64,000 bases of DNA, from positions 23,639 to 87,638 of the forward strand of contig CALUXC010000007.1 of the NCBI GenBank assembly GCA_944324635.1. The letters run 5' to 3'. Each line of letters begins with the position of its first letter. Within the stretch, counting starts at the first letter, position 1. This DNA comes from Candidatus Avelusimicrobium intestinipullorum (GTDB lineage Bacteria; Elusimicrobiota; Elusimicrobia; Elusimicrobiales; Elusimicrobiaceae). Of this stretch, positions 34,444-43,235 are shown piece after piece. The position numbers and the translations under genes are program-made. Below the pieces are notes generated by a model, which saw nothing but the letters and a program-made list of their open reading frames with translations, did no database searches and was not told the DNA's origin.

Positions 34444-35859
34444 ATGATGACTGCTTTGGAAATTGCAAAAGCCGTTTCTTCCGGCGAAAAAACCGCCGAG
34501 CAAATTACCCGCGAATCGTTGGCCAAAATCGCGGAGTTAAACCCCTCTATCAATGCTTTTGTGGAAGTGTTTGAGGCCGATGCCATCGCCCGCGCCAAAG
34601 AAGTGGACGCTAAACGCGCCCGCGGCGAAAAACTGGGCGCTTTGGCCGGCGTGCCTGTGGCCATTAAAGACAATATCCTCTACAAGGGCCACAAAGCCAC
34701 TTGCTGTTCCAAAATGTTGGAAAACTATGTGGCGTCTTATACTTCTACGGTGGTGGAAAAACTGCTGGCGGCGGACGCCGTTATCGTGGGCCGCGCCAAT
34801 ATGGACGAATTTGCCATGGGCAGCACCAACCAAACTTCCGTATACGGGCCCGTTAAAAACCCGGTCAATTTGGAATGTGTTCCCGGTGGTTCTTCCGGCG
34901 GAAGTGCCGCGGCCGTGGCCGCCGGCATGGTGCCGGTTGCCTTGGGGACGGATACGGGCGGTTCGGTGCGTCAGCCGGCCGGTTTTTGCGGCGTGGTGGG
35001 CATTAAGCCCGGGTATGGCCGCATTTCCCGCTATGGGGTGATTGCGTTTGCTTCCAGTGCCGACCAGGTGGGTATTTTGACCGCCAACGTGGCCGATTCC
35101 GCCAAAGTGTTGGAAGTGCTTGCCGGCAAAGACGTGCACGATTCTACGTCGTTGGACGCGCCCGTGCCGCAATATGCCGATTTGTTTACGGACGGCTTAA
35201 AAGGCCTGAAAGTGGGCCTGCCCAAAGGATTTTTGGACGGGTTACACCAAGATATTAAAGACCGCCTGAACCAGGCCGCGGCCCGCTTGAAAGAACTGGG
35301 TGCGGAATTGGTGGACGTGGAAGTGCCTTATGCCAAATATGCCGCGCCGTGCTATTACATCATTACCAGCGCCGAAGCCAGCTCCAACCTGGGCCGCTAT
35401 GACGGCATTCGTTACGGATACGCCGATAATGAAGCCAAAGATTTGAACGCGTATTATGAAGGTTCCCGCGCACCGTTTGGGCTGGAAGTGAAAAAACGCC
35501 TGATTATCGGTACGTACGCGCTGACCTCGGAACGGTATGAAGAGTGCTTCTTAAAAGCCATGAAAGTGCGCGAGCTGATCCGCGAGGATTTCAAAAAAGC
35601 CTTTGAGAAAGTGGATGTATTGTTGACGCCCACCTCGCCCACAACGGCTTTCAAACTGGGGCAGCACGATGAGGACCCCTTGTCGCTGTACTTGGCGGAC
35701 TTGTACACCTGCCAGGGCAACATCGGCGGGCTGGCGGGCATCAGCGTGCCTTTTGGCAAAGACGAAAAAGGTCTGCCCGTTGGCGTGCAGTTCTATGGAC
35801 CTATTTTGAAAGAGGAAAAAATCCTCAACGCGGCGTATAACTTAGAGAAAGGATTATGA
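34444..35859 (+). CDS. gatA: Asp/Glu-tRNA amidotransferase subunit A
   Basis: 471 residues, an amidase-signature enzyme that frees ammonia from glutamine. The catalytic Lys is in PVAIKDNI and the two Ser are in GGSSGGSAAAVA and TDTGGSVRQPAGF. Length and the C-terminal QFYGPILKEEKIL are normal. A doubled ATG at 34444/34447 leaves a one-residue uncertainty. It overlaps the Nudix gene by four bases. Confidence 0.95.
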   Translation: MMTALEIAKAVSSGEKTAEQITRESLAKIAELNPSINAFVEVFEADAIARAKEVDAKRARGEKLGALAGVPVAIKDNILYKGHKATCCSKMLENYVASYTSTVVEKLLAADAVIVGRANMDEFAMGSTNQTSVYGPVKNPVNLECVPGGSSGGSAAAVAAGMVPVALGTDTGGSVRQPAGFCGVVGIKPGYGRISRYGVIAFASSADQVGILTANVADSAKVLEVLAGKDVHDSTSLDAPVPQYADLFTDGLKGLKVGLPKGFLDGLHQDIKDRLNQAAARLKELGAELVDVEVPYAKYAAPCYYIITSAEASSNLGRYDGIRYGYADNEAKDLNAYYEGSRAPFGLEVKKRLIIGTYALTSERYEECFLKAMKVRELIREDFKKAFEKVDVLLTPTSPTTAFKLGQHDEDPLSLYLADLYTCQGNIGGLAGISVPFGKDEKGLPVGVQFYGPILKEEKILNAAYNLEKGL

Positions 35860-36308
35860 TTGTTTCCGAATTTTCGTGCGGCGGTGTGATTTTGGACGGG
35901 CGGAAAGTGTTGCTCGTGCAAGTCAAAAATATGAAGGGGAAAAAGATTTGGACTTTCCCCAAAGGCCATATTGAGCCGGAGGAAACACCCCGCCAGGCCG
36001 CCCTGCGCGAAGTGCTGGAGGAAACGGGCTATAAAGCCGTTATCGTTCGGCCGATGATTCGGGTAAAATACGCATTCACCTTTCAAGGCAATTACGTCAA
36101 GAAAATGGTCCAGTGGTACTTGATGAAAAAACTGGGCCGTATCGGCAAGCATGACGCTTCGGAAATTTTGTCCATTCGGTGGGTTTCGCTCGTAAAAGCG
36201 CGCGAGCTCGTGCAGTATCCCAGCGATATTCGCCTGGTGGATATGTTGCTGGCTTCGCTGCATATAGAGCCGGCCGAAGAACCCGAAACGGAAATGCCGG
36301 AAGAATAG
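35856..36308 (+). CDS. Nudix hydrolase
   Basis: 150 residues. A complete Nudix box spans residues 37-59 (GHIEPEETPRQAALREVLEETG, cited as GHIEPEE...REVLEETG), with the metal-binding Glu present. Short Nudix proteins of this form often hydrolyse diadenosine polyphosphates or NDP-sugars, and the substrate cannot be read from the sequence. It is the third gene of gatC-gatA-nudix, with an ATGA overlap. Confidence 0.88.
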   Translation: MIVSEFSCGGVILDGRKVLLVQVKNMKGKKIWTFPKGHIEPEETPRQAALREVLEETGYKAVIVRPMIRVKYAFTFQGNYVKKMVQWYLMKKLGRIGKHDASEILSIRWVSLVKARELVQYPSDIRLVDMLLASLHIEPAEEPETEMPEE

Positions 36309-36326
36309 CCTTATACGTATTTAAGA

Positions 36327-36358
36327 AAATACCCCCAAGTTTTCTTGGGGGTATTTTT
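36327..36358 (+). terminator. Terminator after the gatCA-nudix operon
   Basis: AAATACCCCCAAG/CTTGGGGGTATTT with a TTTT loop and T run. Confidence 0.9.
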
Positions 36359-36366
36359 ATGGGCAT

Positions 36367-36395
36367 AAAAAACCCCGCCTTGTGGGCGGGGTTTT
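36367..36395 (-). terminator. Terminator for the POT transporter gene
   Basis: AAAACCCCGCC/GGGCGGGGTTTT with a TTGT loop. The minus-strand transcript ends in a T run. Confidence 0.85.
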
Positions 36396-36411
36396 GCGGT
36401 GTTTGAAAAGC

Positions 36412-37725
36412 TTATTGGATACCGTTCATCCATTTGATAACGAACTTTTTGATGGACAGCAAGATGAGTCCCCCGCACACCGGCATTACGACCAACCAGG
36501 TGAAGAACTGAATGTTGCTGATGTGTCCGAAATAGCCGGAGTAGAAACCGGCGGTAAAGTTCGCCAAGGCGTTGGCCAGGAACCACGTACCCATCAAGAG
36601 AGACGCAAATTTCAAAGGAGCCAATTTGGTCACCAAAGACAGGCCCACAGGGGACAAACACAATTCACCCATCGTGTGGAACATATACGCAAATACCAGC
36701 CAGAAAATACCCACTTTCGCGCCGGTGGTTTGCAATACGTAAGAAGCGGCTACCAAAATCAAGAACCCAAACGCCAAGGACATAAAGGCCCATACGAATT
36801 TGGCCGGGGTGGAGGGTTCCAACCCTTTTTTGGCCAATTTCAGCCACAGTTTGGAGAACAGCGGCGCAAACAAGATGATGAACATCGGGTTTACGCTCTG
36901 GAACCAAGAAGTAGGCATTTCCCAACCGAAGATAAAGCGGTCGGTGAATTTTTCGGCGAAGATCGTCAAGGAAGCGCCGGCCTGTTCAAACGCGGACCAG
37001 AAGAAAATGCTGAAAAACGCCATAATGAAAATAACGGCGATGCGCTGTTTTTCTTCGGTGGTAAGCGGCACATTGGGGTGCTCAATTTTTTCTTCTTTGG
37101 TCAGTTTTTTGGGTTTTTTGCCCTGGCCTTGGAGGTATTTGTCTTTGGCCCAGATGAAAATCGTCAAGCCGATGATCATACCGAAACCGGCCGCGGCAAA
37201 GCCCCAGCCAAAACCGACTTTTTCCGCCAGCGTACCCGCAACAAAGTTGCAGATAAACGCGCCCAAGTTAATACCCATATAGAAAATGGTGAAACCGGCG
37301 TCGCGGCGGGGGTCGTTGGTTTCGTACAATTCACCCACGATGGTGGAAATGTTCGGTTTGAAAAGACCATTTCCCAAAACCAACAGGAACAAACCGGCGT
37401 AGAGGAAGGACAGCGTCGGGTTGGAGGCGATGGCAAACTGCCCCAAGGCAATCAAAATACCGCCCACGATGATGGCGCGTCTTTGGCCCCAAAAGCGGTC
37501 GGCAATATAACCGCCGAGCAAGGGGCTGAGGTAGATAAGGCTGGTTACTGCGCCGTAAACTTTGCTGGCGTGAGATTCCGAAAACTGCATGACTTTAATC
37601 AAATACAGCACGAGAATACCGCGCATGGCGTAGTAGCTGAAGCGTTCCCACATTTCGGTCAAGAACAGAATGTATAGACCGGTGGGTTGCTTTTCGGTTT
37701 TAACGGTTGCTACTTCTGATGTCAT
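36412..37725 (-). CDS. POT/PTR2 family proton-dependent oligopeptide transporter
   Basis: 437 residues with 12-14 helices. The proton-coupling motif ExxERF is seen in TEMWERFSYYAMRG, followed by GGYIADRFWGQR and the FYMGINLGAFI helix. These match DtpT/PepT-type di- and tripeptide symporters. Peptide uptake fits the amino-acid-degrading enzymes elsewhere in the window. GGAGA precedes the ATG. It is monocistronic. Confidence 0.93.
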   Translation of the reverse strand: MTSEVATVKTEKQPTGLYILFLTEMWERFSYYAMRGILVLYLIKVMQFSESHASKVYGAVTSLIYLSPLLGGYIADRFWGQRRAIIVGGILIALGQFAIASNPTLSFLYAGLFLLVLGNGLFKPNISTIVGELYETNDPRRDAGFTIFYMGINLGAFICNFVAGTLAEKVGFGWGFAAAGFGMIIGLTIFIWAKDKYLQGQGKKPKKLTKEEKIEHPNVPLTTEEKQRIAVIFIMAFFSIFFWSAFEQAGASLTIFAEKFTDRFIFGWEMPTSWFQSVNPMFIILFAPLFSKLWLKLAKKGLEPSTPAKFVWAFMSLAFGFLILVAASYVLQTTGAKVGIFWLVFAYMFHTMGELCLSPVGLSLVTKLAPLKFASLLMGTWFLANALANFTAGFYSGYFGHISNIQFFTWLVVMPVCGGLILLSIKKFVIKWMNGIQ

Positions 37726-37795
37726 TGATTTCTCCTTACAATTTCAACAGGTACTCTTTATTATACAAAAATATAGGGAGCTCTATAGGGAAAAA

Positions 37796-38101
37796 TTACA
37801 ATCCGCCGCCCATCATCATGTGGGCCGCTTCTTGAATCATCAGGTAAGATTGGTGCAGCATTAAAACGAGATATACGCCCATGGCCGCCAGTAAAAGCGT
37901 GTAGAGCCATTTGGCCGTGGTGCCAATCACGCGCGACATCCACACACAAGGCAGTGCAAACGGCCCCAGTATCAGCGCCATTAATACAATGCCCGCATGG
38001 GTGAACAGGAAGCCCTGTCCCGGGCGCAGGCTTTTGCCGCAGTGGCGGCAATAATTGTCGGTCTGTTCGGTAGGATTTTTACAGCGGGGGCAGGTGTTCA
38101 C
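37796..38101 (-). CDS. Zinc-ribbon membrane protein
   Basis: 101 residues. An N-terminal zinc ribbon with CPRC and CRHC is followed by two or three transmembrane helices and a Met/Gly-rich tail. The function is unknown. Its start overlaps the 3' end of the RelA/SpoT gene by four bases, so it is the last gene of the lpxB operon. Confidence 0.65.
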   Translation of the reverse strand: MNTCPRCKNPTEQTDNYCRHCGKSLRPGQGFLFTHAGIVLMALILGPFALPCVWMSRVIGTTAKWLYTLLLAAMGVYLVLMLHQSYLMIQEAAHMMMGGGL

Positions 38102-39552
38102 AGTTCTACTCCTTTGTTTCTTAAATAGCGTTTAATGTGGCTGCGAGCACCGGCCGTTTTGGCAAATTCCAGCCAGTCGCGTTTGGGTTCGCCGTTTTTG
38201 CGGGTGATAATTTCGCACACGTCCCCCGTTTTGAAGGCATAGTCCATGCGCACCATGCGGTTATTCACCTTGGCGCCCACGTAATGGTCTCCAATATCGG
38301 TGTGAATGGCGTAAGCAAAATCTATGGGGGTGGAGCCTTCCGGCAGGGATTTTACGTCCGCCCGCGGCGTGAATACGAAAATCTGCTGCAGGTTGACGTC
38401 CGTCTTGAATCCTTCCAAAAATTCCCGCGGGGCGGTTAAGTCCTGCTGCCATTCAATCCAGCGGCGGATCCAGTTAATCTTTTCGTCAAAGTTTTTATCC
38501 TGCTTGACGTTGCCCATTTTGTAGCGCCAATGTGCCGCGATACCGTATTCGCAGGTGCGGTGCATGTCTTCGGTGCGGATTTGGATTTCTATAATGTCCC
38601 CGGTGGGGGAAAGCACCGTGGTGTGAATGCTTTGGTACATGTTGGCTTTGGGCGTGGCGATGTAATCGGTAAAGGTGCCGGCGATGGGCTTAAATACGCT
38701 GTGCACCAAACCCAAGGCGCGGTAACAATCCTGCAAGGTTTTGGTGATAATGCGCACACCCAGCGAATCCTGAATTTCGGCAAACGTGCAATGATGTTTT
38801 TGCATTTTGCGGTAAATGGAATAGTAGTTTTTGGCCCGGGCCAAAATGCGGAAGTCCATGTGTTCCGCCTGCAGGGCAGGCTCTAAGAGCTTTTTGAAAG
38901 CGTCCAGCGCGGCCTGGCGGTCCGCGGTGCGGGCTTCCACTTGTTTTTTAATGTCGGCGTATTCCTGCGGGTGGAGGTATTTGAAGGAAAGATCTTCCAA
39001 ATCGGTTTTGATGGTGAACATTCCCAGGCGCTGGGCCAGGGGGGCGTAGAGAGAGATGGTTTCGTAAGCTTTGAATTTTTGGCGGTCCGGCGGCATAACG
39101 TCCATCGTTCTCATGTTATGGGTGCGGTCGGCCAGTTTGATTAAAATAACGCGCACATCTTCGGCTACGGCAATGAGCATTTTGCGCCAATTTTCCACGG
39201 TTTCTTCGTCGGTGGAGGAAAACTTCAAATCGCTTATTTTCGTTACACCCTGCACCATATGGGCGATTTCTTTGTTAAATTCGCGTTTTAAGTCTTCCAG
39301 CGTAACGGGAGTGTCTTCCACCGTGTCGTGCAGGAGGCCGGCGCAGATAGTGTCGGCGTCCAGGTTAAAGTCCATCAAGATATTGGCCACGTGCTGGCAA
39401 TGGGTGAAATACGGCTCGCCGCTTTCGCGTTTTTGCTCTTTGTGGGCGTTTTCGGCAAAATGGTAAGCCTTCTCAATCAGAGAAGTGTCCTGATTGGGGT
39501 TATATTCTTTGAATTTGCGCAGCAATGCTTGCAAGTCGGGTGCGTCTGCCAT
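38098..39552 (-). CDS. RelA/SpoT family (p)ppGpp synthetase/hydrolase
   Basis: 484 residues. The HD hydrolase domain has H75-D76, E79-D80 and the ADRTHNMRT motif, all apparently intact. The synthetase domain follows (LGVRIITKT, ANMYQSIHTTV, EIQIRT) and then a TGS domain (about 391-450). The protein ends there: the helical, zinc-finger and ACT domains of long Rel proteins are absent. The RFKD/EFDD motif that tells bifunctional Rel/SpoT from RelA reads TFTD (293-296), and the PKANGYQS glycine is Met305. Hydrolysis looks likely; synthesis is uncertain. It lies 3 bases after lpxB. Confidence 0.87.
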   Translation of the reverse strand: MADAPDLQALLRKFKEYNPNQDTSLIEKAYHFAENAHKEQKRESGEPYFTHCQHVANILMDFNLDADTICAGLLHDTVEDTPVTLEDLKREFNKEIAHMVQGVTKISDLKFSSTDEETVENWRKMLIAVAEDVRVILIKLADRTHNMRTMDVMPPDRQKFKAYETISLYAPLAQRLGMFTIKTDLEDLSFKYLHPQEYADIKKQVEARTADRQAALDAFKKLLEPALQAEHMDFRILARAKNYYSIYRKMQKHHCTFAEIQDSLGVRIITKTLQDCYRALGLVHSVFKPIAGTFTDYIATPKANMYQSIHTTVLSPTGDIIEIQIRTEDMHRTCEYGIAAHWRYKMGNVKQDKNFDEKINWIRRWIEWQQDLTAPREFLEGFKTDVNLQQIFVFTPRADVKSLPEGSTPIDFAYAIHTDIGDHYVGAKVNNRMVRMDYAFKTGDVCEIITRKNGEPKRDWLEFAKTAGARSHIKRYLRNKGVEL

Positions 39553-39555
39553 AAA

Positions 39556-40710
39556 TTACTCGTGTTTTAAGTCGTTTAAGATTTCCGCCGCGGCACGCTT
39601 GGCTACGCCGGGCTCGCCCAAAGACGCGCGGAGCTTTAACAGCTCTTCGCGCATTTGCGCCAGCTTGGCCGGATTTTGGAACATGGCCATCGTTTCGGCG
39701 GCCAATGCACGGGGCGTGGCATCGTACTGAATGAGTTCCCGCACCAGCCCTTTGCCGGACAGTAAATTCACCAGCGAAATATACGGCACTTTGATGATCA
39801 TTTTGGCAATCTGATAAGTGGGCCAGAATAATTTGTATGCCACCACCATGGGCACGCCCAAGAGGGCGTTTTCCAGCGTGGCCGTGCCGGAGCAGGCCAG
39901 CAAAAAGTCCATTTCCGAGCGGAGCTCGTAGTGGAAATCTTTTATTAAATGGAAATTCGGGTGCGGTTTTTCGCCAATCAAATCCAGGAATACTTTTTCG
40001 TCGGCGTTCGGCAGCAGGAACATATACGCCTGCGTGTGGGGGAATTCTTTGAGCACCTGTTTATAGGCTTGGTAAAACACCGGCGTCAGCCGTTTGATTT
40101 CGCCCATGCGGCTGCCGGGCAGCATGCCCAGCTTCCAGGGGTGATTTTTCGGGTCGGTTACCTGATAATTTTTCGGCTGCGGCGCCGGGAGCTGGTCCAA
40201 CAGCGGGTTGCCCAAGAATACCGCATTCCCGCCGAATTTTTTGTGGAATTCGGGTTCAAAAGGATAAATGGTGAACATCTTTTTGGTCAGCGCGGCCAAC
40301 CGCTTGGCGCGGTACTGGCGGCTGGCCCACACCTGCGGCGTGACGTAGTAATAAGCGGGGATATGGCGGTGTTTGGCCATGCCTAAAATTTGATGGTTAA
40401 ATCCGTAGAAGTCCACCACAATAAGCGCGACGGGATTTTGCGTTTCCATATAGTCGCGGATTTGGTTCATCAGCCTAATCCACAGCGGCATTTTTTTAAG
40501 AGGTTCAATAAATCCGCTGGCGCCTTTGCTGGCCAGGTCGTACAAAAACACATCGCTGGCGTCTTTCATTTGGCTGCCGCCGATGGACGTGATGCGCACT
40601 TCCGGGTCGGCCGCTTTGAGCGCGCGGATAAGGCCGGCGGCGTGTATGTCGCCGGAGACGTCCCCCGCGACGATGAGAATGTTTTTGGTAATGGGCGTAA
40701 TGGTGGACAT
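39556..40710 (-). CDS. lpxB: Lipid-A-disaccharide synthase
   Basis: 384 residues, a GT19 inner-membrane-associated glycosyltransferase joining UDP-2,3-diacyl-GlcN and lipid X. Family landmarks: ILIVAGDVSGDIHAAGLI at the start, VDFYGFNHQI, YYVTPQVWASRQYR, LGNPLLDQLP and CSGTATLENALLGVPMVV. It shows that the organism makes lipid A. The start overlaps the stop of the upstream oxidoreductase gene. Confidence 0.95.
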   Translation of the reverse strand: MSTITPITKNILIVAGDVSGDIHAAGLIRALKAADPEVRITSIGGSQMKDASDVFLYDLASKGASGFIEPLKKMPLWIRLMNQIRDYMETQNPVALIVVDFYGFNHQILGMAKHRHIPAYYYVTPQVWASRQYRAKRLAALTKKMFTIYPFEPEFHKKFGGNAVFLGNPLLDQLPAPQPKNYQVTDPKNHPWKLGMLPGSRMGEIKRLTPVFYQAYKQVLKEFPHTQAYMFLLPNADEKVFLDLIGEKPHPNFHLIKDFHYELRSEMDFLLACSGTATLENALLGVPMVVAYKLFWPTYQIAKMIIKVPYISLVNLLSGKGLVRELIQYDATPRALAAETMAMFQNPAKLAQMREELLKLRASLGEPGVAKRAAAEILNDLKHE

Positions 40711-41774
40711 TATTTATCGTCTCCTTTTAGGTGCCCCAGCGTTTCGTCAAACACGGCCTGCGCCGCGCGCGCCACGGTGCCGATAGCCTGCAGCGGCTTG
40801 GGCGTATGCAAGTGGCCGGTTTTGGGAATGTCAAAGCGGTTCATTTTCTCGCAGATTTGCAAAGCCAAGTCCAGCGCTTTGGTGCCTTTTTCGCCGCTGG
40901 GCGCGGGAGTTTTAGCGGTTTTGATGCAGTCTATAAAGTGCAAAATTTCTGCCGTAATGGGCAGCTGTTTTTCCACCTTGGGGTAATTGACCGTCAAATC
41001 GTTCATGCCTTCAATGACGGGTTTTTCTTTCAAATAGGTTTTCACGCGGGCGTTCATAAAGTCCACGGACACGTATCCGCTGGGCTGGAACAGGTGCATA
41101 AAGCGGGCCCGTTCAAAGCTGGCCCGGCTGGAGGTGACGTCCGCCACCGTTCCGTTGGCAAAGCGCAGGCGGACGTTGGCAATGTCTTCGTGGGGGGAAA
41201 ATACGCTCAGCCCCACGGCGTCAATGGACGCCACTTCGCTGGGCACGATGGTATAGAGCAAATCAATATCGTGGATCATCAAGTCCAACACCACGCTGAT
41301 GTTGGCCATGCGTCCGTCGTACGGGCCTTGGCGGGTAATGGTGATAAAACGGGGATCTTGAATATATTTTACGGCTTCCACCACTGCGGGGTTAAAGCGT
41401 TCCACATGGCCCACTTGAAGCACCAGCCCGTGGCGTTTGGCGCATTGAATTAAGTCGCGCGCTTCCTGCATGGTAACGGCGATGGGTTTTTCCACCAGCG
41501 TATGCACTCCGCGTTCCAGGCAGTACATGCCAATTTGGTGATGCAGCTGGGTGGGAGCGGCCACGATGACGGCGTCCACTTGTCCCACCAATTCTTCGGG
41601 TTTGGAGTAGGGGGTACAGTTGTGTTCCCAGGCCAGTTTTTGTGCACGCATGAGGTCCGGGTCGCACACGCCCACGAGCGACACCCCTTTCATCTTAGCC
41701 AGGGTGCGGGTGTGGAAAGTTCCAATCTTGCCGGCGCCGATAACGCCGAATTTAATGGGTTTGTCTTGGGCCAT
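40710..41774 (-). CDS. Gfo/Idh/MocA-family oxidoreductase, possibly GnnA-like
   Basis: 354 residues. The N-terminal Rossmann motif is GVIGAGKIGTFHTRTL, then VEKPIAVT and the catalytic-helix region LDLMIHDIDLLYTIV. The start at 41774 (MAQDKPIKF) lies 8-9 bases after a GGAGA; earlier in-frame ATGs sit on or before that site. Directly upstream of and overlapping lpxB, it may be the UDP-GlcNAc 3-dehydrogenase GnnA, which leads to 3-amino sugars and amide-linked acyl chains in lipid A. This is inference from position; no GnnB aminotransferase is in the window. Confidence 0.75.
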   Translation of the reverse strand: MAQDKPIKFGVIGAGKIGTFHTRTLAKMKGVSLVGVCDPDLMRAQKLAWEHNCTPYSKPEELVGQVDAVIVAAPTQLHHQIGMYCLERGVHTLVEKPIAVTMQEARDLIQCAKRHGLVLQVGHVERFNPAVVEAVKYIQDPRFITITRQGPYDGRMANISVVLDLMIHDIDLLYTIVPSEVASIDAVGLSVFSPHEDIANVRLRFANGTVADVTSSRASFERARFMHLFQPSGYVSVDFMNARVKTYLKEKPVIEGMNDLTVNYPKVEKQLPITAEILHFIDCIKTAKTPAPSGEKGTKALDLALQICEKMNRFDIPKTGHLHTPKPLQAIGTVARAAQAVFDETLGHLKGDDK

Positions 41775-41796
41775 AAAAATCATCTCCGTTTTATCT

Positions 41797-41827
41797 ATTA
41801 TACTTAATGTTCCCGGGTATTGGGCAA
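41797..41827 (-). promoter_or_regulatory. Promoter for the lpxB operon
   Basis: On the minus strand TTGCCC and TATAAT (41802-41797) are separated by 19 bases. It lies 22 bases before the oxidoreductase ATG. Confidence 0.45.
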
Positions 41828-41850
41828 AATCCTTCGCGTTCGTAAAAAGA

Positions 41851-41878
41851 TTGACAGGTTTTTTTAGATTGGTATAAT
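41851..41878 (+). promoter_or_regulatory. Sigma-70-type promoter for ndk
   Basis: Consensus TTGACA (41851-41856) and TATAAT (41873-41878) are separated by 16 bases. Transcription should begin near 41885, giving a leader of about 9 bases. Confidence 0.8.
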
Positions 41879-41893
41879 GTTTACATGAGATAT

Positions 41894-42343
41894 ATGGAAA
41901 GAACACTCGTTCTAATTAAACCTGATGCCATTGAAAAACGCATCAGCGGTCTTATTTTAGACCGGTTGGATCACCTCGGTCTGCAAATGACCGGGGCTAA
42001 AGTGGTTTCGCTGACGGAAGAGTTGGCGCGCGCACATTACAAAAATTTGGAAGGGAAACCTTTCCTGGAAGAAGTAATCCAGTACATGATGGGTGAATTT
42101 AACAATGTGCCCAACCACAAAATTTACGCGTTCGTTTTCCAGGGCGAAAACGCCATCGCTAAAGTGCGCCAGGAAATCGGGAGCACCAACCCCGAAAAAG
42201 CCGCTCCGTGGACGATCCGCGGCAGCTTCGGCCGCTTTATCGGCGATGTAATGCAGAACTGCGTGCACGCTTCCGGCTCTCCGGAAGATGCGGAAAAGGA
42301 AATTGCGCTCTGGTTTAAGCCCGAAGAGGTTTTGGACCGCTAA
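41894..42343 (+). CDS. ndk: Nucleoside diphosphate kinase
   Basis: 149 residues. It transfers phosphate between nucleoside tri- and diphosphates through the phospho-histidine H125 in NCVHASGS. MERTLVLIKPDA is the universal N-terminus, so ATG 41894 is preferred over an in-frame ATG nine bases earlier that would fall at the transcription start. A loop insertion around residues 92-108 (EIGSTNPEKAAPWTIRG) is normal. The next gene starts 2 bases after the stop. Confidence 0.95.
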   Translation: MERTLVLIKPDAIEKRISGLILDRLDHLGLQMTGAKVVSLTEELARAHYKNLEGKPFLEEVIQYMMGEFNNVPNHKIYAFVFQGENAIAKVRQEIGSTNPEKAAPWTIRGSFGRFIGDVMQNCVHASGSPEDAEKEIALWFKPEEVLDR

Positions 42344-42344
42344 A

Positions 42345-43199
42345 ATGCTGCGCCGTTTATTTCAATTTGCCGCGCCGGTTTTTTTGTTGTGGGCGTTTGT
42401 GATGCCTGCGTCCGGCGCGGAACAAAAAGAACAAGCCGTTTCGCTTTCTACGCAGGACGGTTGGACGCTTGCCGCCCTGTACCGCCCCGCCGAAGACGGC
42501 CGCAAAACCGTCGTGCTGTTGCACGATATCGGCAAAAACAAAGAAGAATTTTCCACCTTCAAAAGCAACTTGGCTAGCGAGGGGTTTGGCTATTTGGCGC
42601 TGGACCTGCGCGGCTATGGGCGCAGCCTGGACAAAGGCGAAGCCCGCACGTTTGCCAAAGAAGGGGTGGACAACGAATTCAACAAAATGACCCGCGACGT
42701 GGACGCGGCGCTGAACTTTTTGAAACAGCGCGGCGTTTCCGCTCAAGACACGGTGGTGCTGGGTGCCGGCCTGGGCGCCAACGTGGCGGCTAAGAGCATG
42801 AGCTTTTGGCCCGATGTGGCGGGTTTGGCCTTAATCAGCCCCTCTACAAATAACAAAGATGTTCTTTCCATTCCGGCCATGCGTTTGTATAAGGGTGATA
42901 TTTTAATTGCCGCGGGTGCGGCCGACAAAAAAGGCTTTTTGGAAGCCAGCGTCATTCGCAATGTGGCGTTTCTGACGGCGGGGGAAGGGAAGGTGACTTT
43001 CCTGACCGCGTACGATTTGTCTTCGCATGATATGTTGGATAAATATCTCCGTCCGGCGGTAATACAATGGCTCAAAACGCCGCACAAGCCGGAAGTCCTG
43101 CCCGATCTTCCGCCCGAACCGGAAGCTCCGGCAGCGGAGCAGGGGTGGCTGGTGGCGCCTTCGTCTACCGAAGATGCCCTGGTTCCTTCCGTGCTGTAA
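42345..43199 (+). CDS. Exported alpha/beta-hydrolase-fold protein without nucleophile
   Basis: 284 residues. A signal peptide covers residues 1-24 (ending PASGA). The alpha/beta-hydrolase core is clear: VVLLHDIGKNKEEF, YLALDLRGYGRS and VVLGAGLGANVA. At the nucleophile elbow, GxSxG reads GAGLG, with Gly142 in place of Ser. A plausible His (SSHDML) and an acidic loop (GAADKKG) remain. The tail is Pro/Glu-rich. It may be a binding protein rather than an esterase. The start at 42345 follows the ndk stop directly, so it depends on the ndk promoter. Confidence 0.65.
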   Translation: MLRRLFQFAAPVFLLWAFVMPASGAEQKEQAVSLSTQDGWTLAALYRPAEDGRKTVVLLHDIGKNKEEFSTFKSNLASEGFGYLALDLRGYGRSLDKGEARTFAKEGVDNEFNKMTRDVDAALNFLKQRGVSAQDTVVLGAGLGANVAAKSMSFWPDVAGLALISPSTNNKDVLSIPAMRLYKGDILIAAGAADKKGFLEASVIRNVAFLTAGEGKVTFLTAYDLSSHDMLDKYLRPAVIQWLKTPHKPEVLPDLPPEPEAPAAEQGWLVAPSSTEDALVPSVL

Positions 43200-43235
43200 A
43201 TCCGTAATACGCTGTAACCATATTGGAGAATAATT

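Noticed and set aside
34444..35859. Complete gatCAB operon
   Set aside because: Only gatC and gatA are present; the third gene is a Nudix hydrolase. GatB must lie outside the window.
36382..37677. 431-codon open frame on the plus strand
   Set aside because: It lies wholly antisense to the POT transporter gene, whose motifs are intact, and reads as His/Gln/Arg-rich shadow sequence.
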